Shown here: positions 8,421 through 17,392 of the stretch, piece after piece | Layout: every line of letters begins with the position of its first letter | Position numbering within the stretch: position 1 is the stretch's first letter | Source: Methylococcaceae bacterium | GTDB lineage: Bacteria; Pseudomonadota; Gammaproteobacteria; Methylococcales; Methylomonadaceae | Assembly: GCA_030626845.1 (NCBI GenBank) | Contig: DAOUTG010000013.1 | Span: forward strand, 1-44,317 | Length of the DNA stretch: 44,317 nt | Direction: 5' to 3' | The notes under the pieces: model-generated | What the model saw: the letters and a program-made list of their open reading frames with translations, nothing else | Database searches by the model: none | What the model was told of the DNA's origin: nothing | Program-made: the position numbers and the translations under genes

Positions 8421-9605
8421 TCAACCTGGTTCAAAATCAAGTTTACATAGCGCTTTAGCTGCATGTAAATGTCCATTTAACAAGACTTCGGTCAAATGTT
8501 CCATCCGCTGCATATAAACCTCAGTATATTCTCCAAAAGCTTGCGGTAAATGATAACGCTCAAGCCGTGAAAGATTACCATCAAAAGCGGCTGAAACACA
8601 GAGTAAATCAAGAATAAAATAACGCTCGTGCGTTTCAACTTCATTTAGTATTTTTAAAAAATCTTCCCAGTCATCATAATTATCATGTTTTTCTATTTCA
8701 AACGTTTCACAAAGTTTAATCATTAAAATTAACATATTAGGATGATAATTTTGTGATAACACCATCGTAGTTGCTACTGCTCTAATCGCACCTTCTTGTG
8801 CTTTAGGGGATAAATGATTCATCAATTCAGACGCTATAATACTATCTGCCAGATGATGGGCTAAACGATTACCAAATAAACGTAGCCGTGCTTCTTTTGC
8901 CACTTTAAACATGACAAACGCATCCCAAATACCTGTAATTGGAATCGCTATCCAAGTAAACCCTAAACGACTGCTACCTTTACCGAAGACACGAATTAAA
9001 AGGAATTTAACCACCAAACCACTTAAAATGACTTTGGCTTTGTAGAGTAAACTGATAAATAATAATTTATTTTTTGGTACATGTTTTAAAGGGTCTATAC
9101 CTAAATAATGCACCACAGGATCAGGAACCTCTAAGGCGGCTCGTGCCAAAATATTGGCAATAGCATCATTTCCTGGTAATAAAGCGTCATCATTAGCGTG
9201 ATGATGTCCTGTCAAACAAGCAAGACCATGGACGGTTCTTAAGCTCAACCAGAATAATACGCCCATTTCCACTGCCAGCATGGCAATAACAATCAGAGCA
9301 TAATAAAAATAATAGAGTGTTTCATCCATTCTTTCATAGTATTTCCATTCAAACCAAACAGAAATAACCGTCGTTAGTGCGCCCACACCAAAAGCAATAA
9401 TAGCGGCAAAATGGGTAATATTTGCGGCTAATGAACACATAACTTCATCGGGCGGTAAATCATCAATAGACATTTGGGCAACTTGAGAAACCCCCGTTTT
9501 TTTTGCCATATATTGATAATATTTAGCCCCTATTTTTTCTAAAAACCCTGATTCTTTTTTACGGATAGAGTGATTTTTTTCGGCTGAATGCTTATTTTCT
9601 GACAT
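8421..9605 (-). CDS. Four-helix membrane protein of unknown function
   Basis: I do not recognise a named family. The protein has 394 residues from the ATG at 9605 (MSENKH); a TTG at 9623 would add six. A charged N-terminal tail of about 65 residues comes first. Two hydrophobic helices follow (around ITHFAAIIAFGVGALTT and YYALIVIAMLAVEMGVLF). A loop with a HHH cluster (TGHHHANDD) comes next, then two more helices (LLFISLLYKAKVIL and FTWIAIPITGIWDAFVMF). The C-terminal 140 residues are helical and cytoplasmic-looking. Their segment LLCVSAAFDGNLSRLERYHLPQAF resembles the acidic helix-loop-helix of TerB-like domains, which is only a suggestion. It is convergent with the mtdB pair and divergent from the J-protein gene. 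No clear ribosome-binding site precedes either start. Confidence 0.7.
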   Translation of the reverse strand: MSENKHSAEKNHSIRKKESGFLEKIGAKYYQYMAKKTGVSQVAQMSIDDLPPDEVMCSLAANITHFAAIIAFGVGALTTVISVWFEWKYYERMDETLYYFYYALIVIAMLAVEMGVLFWLSLRTVHGLACLTGHHHANDDALLPGNDAIANILARAALEVPDPVVHYLGIDPLKHVPKNKLLFISLLYKAKVILSGLVVKFLLIRVFGKGSSRLGFTWIAIPITGIWDAFVMFKVAKEARLRLFGNRLAHHLADSIIASELMNHLSPKAQEGAIRAVATTMVLSQNYHPNMLILMIKLCETFEIEKHDNYDDWEDFLKILNEVETHERYFILDLLCVSAAFDGNLSRLERYHLPQAFGEYTEVYMQRMEHLTEVLLNGHLHAAKALCKLDFEPG

Positions 9606-9683
9606 AATTATAAATAGTAACAATGAGTGAAAACGGAGAATCGTTTTTAAAGATGAATTATAAACATTTAAAGGTAAATACTC

Positions 9684-10181
9684 TTGATTAGGATTTTTTT
9701 TATTATACTGCTCATTTCGCTAGTATGGTTTTTATTATGGTTATTTTTAAAAACCCCTGCTGAAATTCAAGCGAAATATATTAAAAAGATAACTTTTTGG
9801 ATGATTGTTGTTCCGCTATTATTTTTTGCAGTGACAGGAAAATTAAACGGGCTATTTGCATTTTTAGGACTTATTATTGCAATGATTGCACGGCTCTTGC
9901 CAGCCTTATTGCGCTTCTTCCCGCAATTTCAGCCACTATGGTCTATATTTAAGGGCAAGCATAAGCAAAATTCTTCTCAACAACGGACAAACAACCACGC
10001 TAAAGCTGAAATGACAAAAAGCAAAGCCTATGAGATTTTAGGTTTAAAAGTGGGTGTCAGTGAGAAAGAAATTATTTTAGCACACCGAAAGTTGATGCAA
10101 AAAATACACCCAGATCGAGGGGGCTCTAATTATCTTGCTGCCGAAATTAATCAAGCAAAAGAAGTTTTATTACAAAAATAA
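9684..10181 (+). CDS. Membrane-anchored J-domain protein (Pam18/Tim14-like)
   Basis: A 165-residue protein with an N-terminal hydrophobic helix (about 3-22), two further hydrophobic segments (about 37-52 and 57-77), a basic linker, and a C-terminal J-domain from about residue 112. The HPD tripeptide (142-144) needed to stimulate Hsp70 ATPase is intact. The following [17 protein letters not shown] closely matches the mitochondrial Pam18/Tim14 signature, and the domain ends after helix III with no helix IV or Gly/Phe region. It should recruit DnaK to the inner membrane; the client is unknown. The start is TTG with AAGG at 9671-9674. Confidence 0.8.
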   Translation: MIRIFFIILLISLVWFLLWLFLKTPAEIQAKYIKKITFWMIVVPLLFFAVTGKLNGLFAFLGLIIAMIARLLPALLRFFPQFQPLWSIFKGKHKQNSSQQRTNNHAKAEMTKSKAYEILGLKVGVSEKEIILAHRKLMQKIHPDRGGSNYLAAEINQAKEVLLQK

Positions 10182-10261
10182 CGACTTTAAAATAGTCTCT
10201 ACTTTAAATCTCAAAGTAAATACTTTTCTTTTTGCTACTAATAACACTCGTTTTCAAATCA

Positions 10262-11257
10262 ATGTCTATTTTCCAAAACTTACATCTATTTTTATTGTTA
10301 TTATTGCCTTTATCTCTACAGGCATGTAAAAAAGATCCAGATTATTTCCCTGAAAAGATTTATGACTCGCTAAAAGCAAAGCAAGCTGCGAAATATTACC
10401 AGGTTAAAGCAGGGGATACTTTAATAAGTATTAGTGCTAAACATGGGTGTCGTTATCAAGATATTGCCCACTGGAATAATATTGAAATTCCCTATGCAAT
10501 TAGTGTAGGGCAAAGTCTTAAGCTTTTTAAAGATACGCCAAAACCTTTACTGAAAACATCAAATCCACCCCCAATTCTCCCTGTTTCACCACCAGTGTCA
10601 CTAAGAAAAGGGAACTTACCAGCAGTTACCTTTGTTAATTATATCGTCAAAAAAGGGGATACTTTATATTCAATTAGTCGTCATTTTAAGGTTATTAGTC
10701 ACCTTATTGCAACTACAAATAATCTTTCTGCTCTAAACCAAGTTAATATTGGACAAAAATTAAAAATTCCTAATACTAAACAAAAACATAGCAAGCTAAA
10801 TCCAACAGACAACTCAGTCATAATTACTAAAAATTTGCGATTTAATCCACAAAAAACTTCAATAATTTCAAATAATAACAAAAACATGTTAAAGTTTTAC
10901 TGTCAGTGGCCGATTGATGGAAAAATATTAAAATCATTTGCCAAAACAGGTCGTAGAGGAATTGAAATTAGTGGATATACTGGGCAAAAAGTAAAGACGG
11001 TAGCTCCGGGTATTATTGTTGCTGTCAATAGCAGTATTTATGGACATGGAAAATTTGTAGTAATTAAGCACAATAATTATTACATGAGTTCTTACGCTAA
11101 TAATCAACGCACGTTTGTTAAACGTGGGCAAATGGTAAGGCAAGGTCAAGTAATAGCAGAGCTTGGGAAGATTGGATATAAGTCACCCCTTTTAAAATTT
11201 GAAATTAGAAGAACAGGCAAATTAATCAATCCCATGTATTTTTTACCCAAGAGGTGA
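10262..11257 (+). CDS. nlpD: NlpD-like lipoprotein with two LysM domains and degenerate M23 domain
   Basis: Predicted outer-membrane lipoprotein that activates cell-separation amidases. A hydrophobic signal ends in the lipobox LSLQAC. Two LysM peptidoglycan-binding repeats follow (YQVKAGDTLISIS and YIVKKGDTLYSIS), then a Ser/Thr/Pro/Asn-rich linker and a C-terminal M23 domain. The metal-site motifs are lost: the H-x-H region reads YANN and the last His is replaced in LKFEIR. It should therefore be an activator rather than a hydrolase, as is known for E. coli NlpD. It lies 27 bases before rpoS, the conserved order. Start is uncertain: ATG at 10262 (MSIFQN) fits a signal peptide, while a TTG at 10232 would add ten residues. 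Confidence 0.85.
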   Translation: MSIFQNLHLFLLLLLPLSLQACKKDPDYFPEKIYDSLKAKQAAKYYQVKAGDTLISISAKHGCRYQDIAHWNNIEIPYAISVGQSLKLFKDTPKPLLKTSNPPPILPVSPPVSLRKGNLPAVTFVNYIVKKGDTLYSISRHFKVISHLIATTNNLSALNQVNIGQKLKIPNTKQKHSKLNPTDNSVIITKNLRFNPQKTSIISNNNKNMLKFYCQWPIDGKILKSFAKTGRRGIEISGYTGQKVKTVAPGIIVAVNSSIYGHGKFVVIKHNNYYMSSYANNQRTFVKRGQMVRQGQVIAELGKIGYKSPLLKFEIRRTGKLINPMYFLPKR

Positions 11258-11284
11258 GCGAGCTGAGTAAGCTTGGAGGTTAAT

Positions 11285-12280
11285 ATGAAGGTAGAATTAG
11301 TGGAAGCAATGACAGATAGCGTCAATATGGCTTTTTCTGAAAGCGTTAGTTTTAGTCGGGATGATAATGTTGTCGAAGCGATTGAAGCACGTATTCCAGA
11401 AGTAGCTAAAACAAATGATGTAAACGTGATTGATTCACAACCAGACAACAATTTTGATGCAACACGTATTTATTTAAATGAGCTTGGAAAATCAAAACTA
11501 TTAACAGCAGATGAAGAAAAGGTTTATGGAAAACTTGCTTTAAATGGTGACCAAGCAGCACGTAAAGTCATGATCGAAAGTAATTTGCGTTTAGTGGTGA
11601 AAATTGCAAGACGTTATTTGAATCGTGGCTTACCCCTGTTGGATTTAATCGAAGAAGGAAATTTAGGATTAATACGTGCCGTTGAAAAATTTGACCCTGA
11701 TCGTGGGTTTCGTTTTTCCACCTATGCAACTTGGTGGATTAGACAAACTATAGAGCGGGCAATTATGAACCAAACACGTACAATTAGATTACCTATTCAT
11801 ATTGTTAAAGAAATGAATGTCTACCTCAAAGCTCAACGGTTTTTAACCCAAAAATTTAATTGTGATCCAACAATGGAAGAAATTGCTAATCATGTTAATA
11901 AACCCGTTAAAACTGTCGCCAAAATTTTAAAACTCAATGAGCGAGTAACCTCAGTTGATATTTCTTATAGTCAAGATTTTGAACGTTCCATCATTGACTC
12001 TATTGCAGATGACGAAAAAAAGACTGCGCCTGAGTCTTTACAAGAAGAGGGGATTAGAAAAAATGTTGCCCATTGGGTTTTTCAATTATCTGAAAAACAA
12101 CGCGAAGTCATTTGTCGGCGTTATGGTTTATGTGGTTATGAAAATGCTACTTTGGAACAAGTCGCAAAAGAACTTGAGGTAACTAGAGAACGCGTTAGAC
12201 AAATCCAAATGGATGGCTTAAAACGTTTGCGAGAAATTTTAGAGTTTAGTGGCTATTCTTTTGAAGCTATTTTTCATTAG
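11285..12280 (+). CDS. rpoS: RNA polymerase sigma factor RpoS
   Basis: A group 2 sigma-70 factor of 331 residues that directs stationary-phase and general stress transcription. Region 1.2 ([21 protein letters not shown]), region 2 ([17 protein letters not shown], then [18 protein letters not shown]), region 3 ([11 protein letters not shown]) and region 4 ([20 protein letters not shown]) are all intact. The first about 50 residues are the variable RpoS leader. The ATG at 11285 is preceded by a strong GGAGG at 11276-11280. Its position after nlpD separates it from RpoD and RpoH. In enterobacteria an rpoS promoter lies inside nlpD; none was identified here. It overlaps the 3' end of queA tail to tail by 14 bases. 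Confidence 0.95.
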   Translation: MKVELVEAMTDSVNMAFSESVSFSRDDNVVEAIEARIPEVAKTNDVNVIDSQPDNNFDATRIYLNELGKSKLLTADEEKVYGKLALNGDQAARKVMIESNLRLVVKIARRYLNRGLPLLDLIEEGNLGLIRAVEKFDPDRGFRFSTYATWWIRQTIERAIMNQTRTIRLPIHIVKEMNVYLKAQRFLTQKFNCDPTMEEIANHVNKPVKTVAKILKLNERVTSVDISYSQDFERSIIDSIADDEKKTAPESLQEEGIRKNVAHWVFQLSEKQREVICRRYGLCGYENATLEQVAKELEVTRERVRQIQMDGLKRLREILEFSGYSFEAIFH

Positions 12281-13298
12281 TCGATAAAAACATCGCATCG
12301 CCATAGCTAAAAAAACGATAACGCTGTTCTATCGCATGTTGATAAGCACTCATTACATTTTCATAACCTGCAAAAGCGGAAATTAGCATTAATAATGTTG
12401 ATTCAGGTAAATGAAAATTCGTCAGCATGGCATCAACACTTTTAAAGTCATAGCCTGGGGTGATGAATAAATTAGTATCCCCAAAACCTGACTTAAGACC
12501 GTCATCTTTTGATGCAGACTCTAAGGCTCTGACGGCTGTTGTGCCAATAGCAATTACGCGTCCGCCATTAACGCGAGTGGCCTTAATTGCATTAACCGTT
12601 GCATCAGTCACTTTAAAATATTCACTGTGCATCACATGCTCGGCTAAGTTTTCAACCCGTACAGGTTGAAAAGTCCCACTACCGACATGTAAAGTCACAA
12701 AAGAAGTTGCAATATTTTTTTCCTGAATTTGTTGCATCATTTTATTGTCAAAATGCAATCCTGCTGTAGGCGCTGCAACAGCCCCTTGTTGTTTTGCAAA
12801 GACGGTTTGATAACGCTCAAAATCTGAAACCTCGTCTTCACGCGTAATATAAGGGGGCAACGGGATGTGTCCAATCTTATCTAATATCGTTAAGAGCGTC
12901 ATTTCTCCCTCAAAATGAAGTTTAAATAAATCCGCTTCACGTCCCAAAACTTCACAATGAAAACCGTCATCTAAAATAAGCAGGCTCCCAGCTTTAGGTG
13001 ATTTGCTGGCTTTAAGGTGAGCAATCGCATGATGTCCATCAATAATACGCTCAATTAAGATTTCAACTTTACCCCCTGTTTGTTTTTTAGCAAATAAACG
13101 CGCAGGAATTACTTTGGTATCATTAAAAACTAATAAATCATTAGGATTAATTAAATTCAGAAAATTATTAAAAAATTTATTCTTTAATTGACCTGTATTT
13201 TTATTCATGCAAAGTAAACGACTATCGCCACGATTAGCTAATGGTTTTTGAGCGATAAGTTGCGGTGGAAGTTGATAATTGAAGTCACTTTTTTTCAT
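12267..13298 (-). CDS. queA: S-adenosylmethionine:tRNA ribosyltransferase-isomerase (QueA)
   Basis: Transfers and isomerises the ribosyl moiety of SAM onto preQ1 at tRNA position 34, giving epoxyqueuosine. Family blocks are present: the N-terminal [54 protein letters not shown]-like [13 protein letters not shown] and [13 protein letters not shown]. The chosen ATG at 13298 gives 343 residues, close to the family norm; an upstream start at 13325 would add nine poorly conserved residues. No tgt or yajC gene follows, unlike the usual enterobacterial cluster. Confidence 0.93.
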   Translation of the reverse strand: MKKSDFNYQLPPQLIAQKPLANRGDSRLLCMNKNTGQLKNKFFNNFLNLINPNDLLVFNDTKVIPARLFAKKQTGGKVEILIERIIDGHHAIAHLKASKSPKAGSLLILDDGFHCEVLGREADLFKLHFEGEMTLLTILDKIGHIPLPPYITREDEVSDFERYQTVFAKQQGAVAAPTAGLHFDNKMMQQIQEKNIATSFVTLHVGSGTFQPVRVENLAEHVMHSEYFKVTDATVNAIKATRVNGGRVIAIGTTAVRALESASKDDGLKSGFGDTNLFITPGYDFKSVDAMLTNFHLPESTLLMLISAFAGYENVMSAYQHAIEQRYRFFSYGDAMFLSTNEK

Positions 13299-13336
13299 AG
13301 GACAGAATGTTATCAGCTTATACAAATTAATTCACC

Positions 13337-13358
13337 TAAAAAATACTAGTATTTTTTA
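13337..13358. promoter_or_regulatory. 22-base perfect palindrome upstream of tRNA-Leu(CAA)
   Basis: TAAAAAATACT and its exact complement AGTATTTTTTA abut without a spacer. It lies between the divergent queA start and the tRNA promoter region, just where a -35 box would sit relative to the TATAAT at 13370. It could be an operator or a bidirectional structure; no factor can be named. Confidence 0.4.
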
Positions 13359-13369
13359 AATCATTACTC

Positions 13370-13375
13370 TATAAT
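13370..13375 (+). promoter_or_regulatory. -10 box for tRNA-Leu(CAA)
   Basis: A perfect TATAAT lies 12 bases before the first base of the tRNA, the right distance for a transcript starting just upstream of it. The -35 region is weak and overlaps the palindrome at 13337-13358. Confidence 0.55.
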
Positions 13376-13387
13376 TGTTGGTTCTGT

Positions 13388-13472
13388 GCCGGGGTGGTGA
13401 AACTGGTAGACGCGCTGGATTCAAAATCCAGTTCCTTCGGGAGTGTCGGTTCGATTCCGACCCTCGGTACCA
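13388..13472 (+). tRNA. tRNA-Leu (CAA anticodon)
   Basis: An 85-base class II tRNA with acceptor GCCGGGG pairing CCTCGGT, D-arm AACTGGTAGAC, and anticodon stem CTGGA/TCCAG around the loop TTCAAAA (anticodon CAA). It has a long variable arm (TTCCTTCGGGAGT), T-arm GTCGGTTCGATTCCGAC and an encoded CCA. It decodes UUG. It has its own promoter and a terminator shortly downstream, so it is a single-gene transcript. Confidence 0.95.
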
Positions 13473-13503
13473 CAGATTTTTAAAAAGTAAACGCTTAAAT
13501 ATT

Positions 13504-13542
13504 AGCCTGCACACCTTGATATATGGGTGTGTAGGCTTTTTT
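13504..13542 (+). terminator. Rho-independent terminator after tRNA-Leu(CAA)
   Basis: AGCCTGCACACC pairs with GGTGTGTAGGCT with one G-U pair, around a 9-base loop, and is followed by six T residues. It ends the tRNA transcript before ribB. Confidence 0.85.
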
Positions 13543-13591
13543 ATGCACGGTATTTTTATTTTATCCTACTGATTTATACTATCAAAGAGAC

Positions 13592-14716
13592 ATGAACACA
13601 ACTGAAGAAATTATTGAAGATTTAAAACAAGGTAAAATGGTTGTCATTATGGATGATGAAGACCGTGAAAATGAAGGCGACTTGATTATGGCAGCCTCAT
13701 TTGTACGTGCTGAAGATGTTAACTTTATGGCACATTATGGCCGAGGATTAATTTGTCTAACCTTAACAGGGGCGCGTTGTCAGCAATTAAAACTCCCCTT
13801 AATGGTTGATGAAAATAAAACCCCTTACTCAACAAATTTTACTGTATCCATTGAAGCTGCTACGGGTGTAACGACAGGAATTTCAGCCGCCGATAGAGCA
13901 TTAACGATTCAAGCAGCCGTTGCAAAAACGGCAACCGCAAATGATTTAGTTCAACCTGGGCATATTTTTCCCTTAATGGCAAAGGCAGGGGGGGTATTAA
14001 ACAGGGCGGGGCATACAGAAGCGGGCTGTGATTTAGCACGACTAGCAGGACTAGAACCTGCGGCGGTGATTGTTGAAATTCTTAATGAGGATGGCACCAT
14101 GGCAAGACGAGCTGATTTAGAAAAATTTTCCCAAAAACATCAGTTAAAAATTGGCACTATTGCTGATTTAATTCATTATCGTATTAAAAATGAAAGTACC
14201 TTAGAGCGTATTAGTGAATGCGCTCTACCTTCTGAATTTGGTGAATTTAGATTGCTAGCTTATCAAGACAGAAATGACAACAATCTACACTTAGCCTTGG
14301 TTATGGGAGATATATTAACCGATGAGCCAGTTTTAGTACGTGTTCATGCCCGTAATTTATTAGATGAGGTGTTAGCTTCTAAGCGTAATCCTTGCAGTGT
14401 TTCTGTCCGTGAAGCCATGGAAAAAATTGCCGAAGAAGGACGCGGGGTATTGGTTATTATTAGGCAAGAAGAAAATAACCAGTCATTAATTGAGCTAATT
14501 CATCAATATCAAATGGAAGATAATGGTATAAAAATAAACTCACAATCAACTGAAACTAATGCTGATTGGCGAACAACGGGAACAGGTTCACGAATTTTGG
14601 TTGATTTAGGGGTACATAAATTGAAAGTATTAGGCACACACAAAAAATATATTGGTCTGTCCGGATTTGATTTGGAACTGGTTGAATATGCGGATAAAGA
14701 CTCAATACAGAGCTAA
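13592..14716 (+). CDS. ribB: 3,4-dihydroxy-2-butanone-4-phosphate synthase with decayed GTP cyclohydrolase II domain
   Basis: The N-terminal domain (about 1-200) converts ribulose 5-phosphate to the four-carbon riboflavin precursor. It has the metal-binding DDEDRENEGDL, and GHTEAGCDLARLAG with EILNEDGTMA. The C-terminal domain (about 205-365) has the RibA fold but lacks the zinc cysteines: the usual Cys-rich loop after VRVH reads ARNLLDEVLASKRNPCS. GTP cyclohydrolase activity is therefore not expected. This RibB-RibX form is common in Gammaproteobacteria, where a separate ribA supplies that step. The ATG at 13592 follows AAGAGAC. The 50 bases before it are too short for an FMN riboswitch. Confidence 0.9.
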   Translation: MNTTEEIIEDLKQGKMVVIMDDEDRENEGDLIMAASFVRAEDVNFMAHYGRGLICLTLTGARCQQLKLPLMVDENKTPYSTNFTVSIEAATGVTTGISAADRALTIQAAVAKTATANDLVQPGHIFPLMAKAGGVLNRAGHTEAGCDLARLAGLEPAAVIVEILNEDGTMARRADLEKFSQKHQLKIGTIADLIHYRIKNESTLERISECALPSEFGEFRLLAYQDRNDNNLHLALVMGDILTDEPVLVRVHARNLLDEVLASKRNPCSVSVREAMEKIAEEGRGVLVIIRQEENNQSLIELIHQYQMEDNGIKINSQSTETNADWRTTGTGSRILVDLGVHKLKVLGTHKKYIGLSGFDLELVEYADKDSIQS

Positions 14717-14887
14717 AATTTTAAATTCAAGCTGATTTTTTACGCAATAATTTAAATCTAAAAAACAGGGACTAATCAAAAACCGCATTTTTGCTTTTTT
14801 AAAGCTTTAGCATAAACTCAATAGTTGACGGTGAAAGACTAAGACGCTATAGTTTTTTATTTTCAATTGCTTTACAGGCTTCAACTC

Positions 14888-15208
14888 ATGTATATGGCTA
14901 TGACCCGTTTTCAAGTATCCCTAGGACAAGAGATATTATTTGAATCGGTTTGGAAAAAACGTAAAAGTTATCTTAATGAAATGAAAGGCTATCGTGGGTT
15001 GTTTTTATTACGAGGCGAAACAGATGAAACTCATTCATTATACATTTCTCATTTCATCTGGAATAGCAAAGAAAATTTTGATATTTGGACAAAATCAGAG
15101 GCCTTTCTTAAAGCGCATATTCAATTTGGTGACTTAAATGCTTTGTTTATTAGCAAACCTATCTTTGAAGGTTTAAGTGTTGTTTTACAAGAGAAACCAG
15201 ACGAATAA
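14888..15208 (+). CDS. ABM-fold protein (antibiotic biosynthesis monooxygenase / HmoA-like)
   Basis: A 106-residue ferredoxin-like alpha/beta protein. MTRFQVSLGQEILFESVWKKR, a G-Y-R-G-L-F-L-L-R-G block and the helix WNSKENFDIWTKSEAF are typical of the ABM superfamily, which includes haem-degrading monooxygenases and small stress-related dimers. A haem role would suit an organism investing in haem synthesis, but no haem-ligand evidence is visible, so function is open. Start is probably ATG at 14888; a second Met at 14900 (MTRF) is also possible. The 171 bases before it contain no recognisable gene. Confidence 0.7.
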   Translation: MYMAMTRFQVSLGQEILFESVWKKRKSYLNEMKGYRGLFLLRGETDETHSLYISHFIWNSKENFDIWTKSEAFLKAHIQFGDLNALFISKPIFEGLSVVLQEKPDE

Positions 15209-15255
15209 AACAGGCAACAAATCATTTTGTCACCTTTTATTAATATTAAACGTTA

Positions 15256-16002
15256 TCATTCCTTTTGATATTTTGGATAAAATGGCCATTTTTCTACATG
15301 CAAATACTTTCTAATGGGAGTTTTAATCACAGAAACACACAAAGCAATTGAAAATAAACACCAAACTGCGGCATATTCATTAGGATCATCCGTTAAAATA
15401 TCTGAAATTAAAGGGCCAATTAAATAATGAAAGCCTACAAACCGCCAAGAACCATAGATAAGCGGCATACAAAAAGCAACTAATATATAAACGAGGGCGT
15501 GTAATCCCCAGTTAAATCCAAATAACCACGCAACAGGTTCAGACATAATACCATTTAAAGGCATCTGCCAAGCAATATGCCAAGCCCCTGATACTGAACA
15601 AGTTTGTGTACCACAAAAACCTTCAATGCCAATATTACAAGACCCAGCCCAATCAAATGGAAACATTTTAACTAACATGGCCACAGAACCCATGGCTGAA
15701 ATGGTATAAACAGTGGTTGCTATCTTTTTCTTTACGGGTTCTGGAACAAAATACATCGCCACCATATTGACAAAAAATGGCTGAAATGCAATATGTAAAT
15801 ACCCAAACAAGGTTAATATCTGATTATTCGGACTATCACATAAATCAATATAGGCATACGTTGCCGCTTGTAACAACTCCATTAATGCAAAATAGGTTAA
15901 AGGAATCCATAATTCTTTAGATTCCCCTTTTACCGCAACATACACCGCAGTCCCTAACCCTACCGCCGCTAAAATACCTGATGCTTCACCACTCCAACAC
16001 AT
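15256..16002 (-). CDS. Polytopic membrane protein, DUF5765-like
   Basis: A 248-residue protein starting MCWSGEASG, the hallmark of the uncharacterised DUF5765 family as I recall it. About seven hydrophobic segments are visible. A periplasmic-looking loop holds several cysteines (GSCNIGIEGFCGTQTCS) that may form disulphides. The C-terminal tail is basic and cytoplasmic-looking. It is convergent with the ABM gene and follows purM on the same strand after a gap of 164 bases containing a palindrome. No function can be assigned. Confidence 0.7.
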   Translation of the reverse strand: MCWSGEASGILAAVGLGTAVYVAVKGESKELWIPLTYFALMELLQAATYAYIDLCDSPNNQILTLFGYLHIAFQPFFVNMVAMYFVPEPVKKKIATTVYTISAMGSVAMLVKMFPFDWAGSCNIGIEGFCGTQTCSVSGAWHIAWQMPLNGIMSEPVAWLFGFNWGLHALVYILVAFCMPLIYGSWRFVGFHYLIGPLISDILTDDPNEYAAVWCLFSIALCVSVIKTPIRKYLHVEKWPFYPKYQKE

Positions 16003-16118
16003 AAATAATTTTTCCTCATTTTATTATTATTTTCACCACTTCAAATCAATTAAATGACCGTAAAATGGTTATTTATTAAGGAGTTAAATAACACCTAAAA
16101 CTTCATTAAATTCAAGCT

Positions 16119-16147
16119 GCGTAGGGTGGTCTAAGCCCACCCTACGC
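16119..16147. repeat. REP-like hairpin downstream of purM
   Basis: GCGTAGGGTGG and CCACCCTACGC form a perfect 11-base inverted repeat around TCTAAGC. This GC-rich palindrome stands out in the AT-rich gap and may block transcription from purM or be a dispersed extragenic repeat. A weaker similar sequence (GGCGG-ACTTAGC-CCGCC) occurs at 5302-5318, downstream of the isocitrate dehydrogenase gene. Confidence 0.6.
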
Positions 16148-16166
16148 AACGACAATATTTTTTATT

Positions 16167-17213
16167 TTAAAAATAATTAACCTTAGCCTGTCCTTTACCT
16201 TCTACAATTTCCCCAACAGAAAAAACCGTCTCCCCTTGCTGTTGTAAAGTTTTAAGCGTCTTCTGCTCGTCCTCAGCAGCAACACAAACAATCATCCCCA
16301 AACCACAATTAAAAGTAGTTAACATGTCGGCTTCTGAAATATTGCCTTGAGTTTGTAGCCATGAAAATACATCAGGCTGACTCCATGAATTAAGCTTTAT
16401 ATTAGCATCTAAATTATCAGCTAACACACGCGGTAAATTTTCAGTGATGCCACCGCCTGTAATATGCGCAAGCGCATGAACATCAACTGATGCTAGTAAA
16501 GAGAGTAAAGGTTTCACATAAATACGGGTAGGCTCTAATAAAATATCACCCAAGGATTTACCATTCAGGGTTTCATCCAATGAAATATTTTTAGTTTCAA
16601 TCACTTTACGGATCAACGAATAGCCATTAGAATGCGCTCCAGATGAAGCAATTCCAATTAATTTATCACCCACTTTAACTTGACTACCATCAATTATTTT
16701 TGATTTTTCAACAATCCCAACACTAAAGCCTGCTAAGTCATATTCACCCTCAGCATACATCCCTGGCATTTCAGCAGTTTCACCCCCGACCAAAGCTGCC
16801 CCTGCTAATTCACAGCCTTTACCAATCCCTTTAATAACCGAGGCAGCCGTTTCAATATCTAATTTGCCTGTGGCAAAATAATCCAGAAAGAATAACGACT
16901 CAGCCCCTTGAACGACAATATCATTCACACACATTGCCACTAAATCAATACCTATCGTCTCGTGACGATTTAATTCGACTGCTAATTTTAATTTAGTCCC
17001 AACACCATCTGTGCCTGAAACTAAAATAGGTTGTTCGTAACGATCTAAAGGCAGTTCAAATAAAGAGCCAAACCCGCCTAATCCAGCCATAACGCCTGGA
17101 ATACGTGTTCTAGCAGCAATAGGTTTTATTCTATCAACGAGTTGATTTCCCGCTGCTATATCAACCCCTGCACTTTTATAATTAAGGCTTTGTGAATGCG
17201 CTTGATTCGCCAT
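16167..17213 (-). CDS. purM: Phosphoribosylformylglycinamidine cyclo-ligase (AIR synthetase)
   Basis: Closes the imidazole ring of aminoimidazole ribotide in purine synthesis, using ATP. At 348 residues it has the usual length. The typical start [15 protein letters not shown], the dimer/ATP segment [43 protein letters not shown] and [13 protein letters not shown] are intact. ATG follows AAAGAGAACA. The usual partner purN does not follow; a palindrome and a membrane-protein gene do. Confidence 0.95.
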   Translation of the reverse strand: MANQAHSQSLNYKSAGVDIAAGNQLVDRIKPIAARTRIPGVMAGLGGFGSLFELPLDRYEQPILVSGTDGVGTKLKLAVELNRHETIGIDLVAMCVNDIVVQGAESLFFLDYFATGKLDIETAASVIKGIGKGCELAGAALVGGETAEMPGMYAEGEYDLAGFSVGIVEKSKIIDGSQVKVGDKLIGIASSGAHSNGYSLIRKVIETKNISLDETLNGKSLGDILLEPTRIYVKPLLSLLASVDVHALAHITGGGITENLPRVLADNLDANIKLNSWSQPDVFSWLQTQGNISEADMLTTFNCGLGMIVCVAAEDEQKTLKTLQQQGETVFSVGEIVEGKGQAKVNYF

Positions 17214-17264
17214 TGTTCTCTTTTACTATGTTTTAATGTGGAAATATAATGATTAACTTACAAT

Positions 17265-17347
17265 AACGGGAGTCCAATAGCTTTAGCGATTGTTTATTGA
17301 TAGGGATTTCAAAACTTGCCAATAGCTAAAGCTATTGAACTCCTGTT
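17265..17347. repeat. MITE-like imperfect inverted repeat
   Basis: Arms 17265-17287 and 17325-17347 match at 21 of 23 positions when one is reverse-complemented (AACGGGAGTCCAATAGC... against AACAGGAGTTCAATAGC...). A 37-base centre separates them. It occupies most of the gap between hemY and purM. There is no coding content. The outer ACGGGAGTCC recurs reversed at 312-321, suggesting a dispersed family. Confidence 0.65.
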
Positions 17348-17392
17348 AATTCTTAAATTAATAATCGAAAATATTATTTGTATCTTTACTTT

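Noticed and set aside
13375..13572. A plus-strand 65-codon reading frame beginning before tRNA-Leu(CAA)
   Set aside because: It covers the tRNA and its terminator and has no family resemblance; translated tRNA is the explanation.
13542..13591. FMN riboswitch upstream of ribB
   Set aside because: Only about 50 bases separate the tRNA terminator from the start codon, too few for the FMN aptamer, and none of its conserved segments is seen.
13592..14716. RibB protein as a fully bifunctional RibBA
   Set aside because: The zinc cysteines and catalytic loop of GTP cyclohydrolase II are missing from the C-terminal domain.
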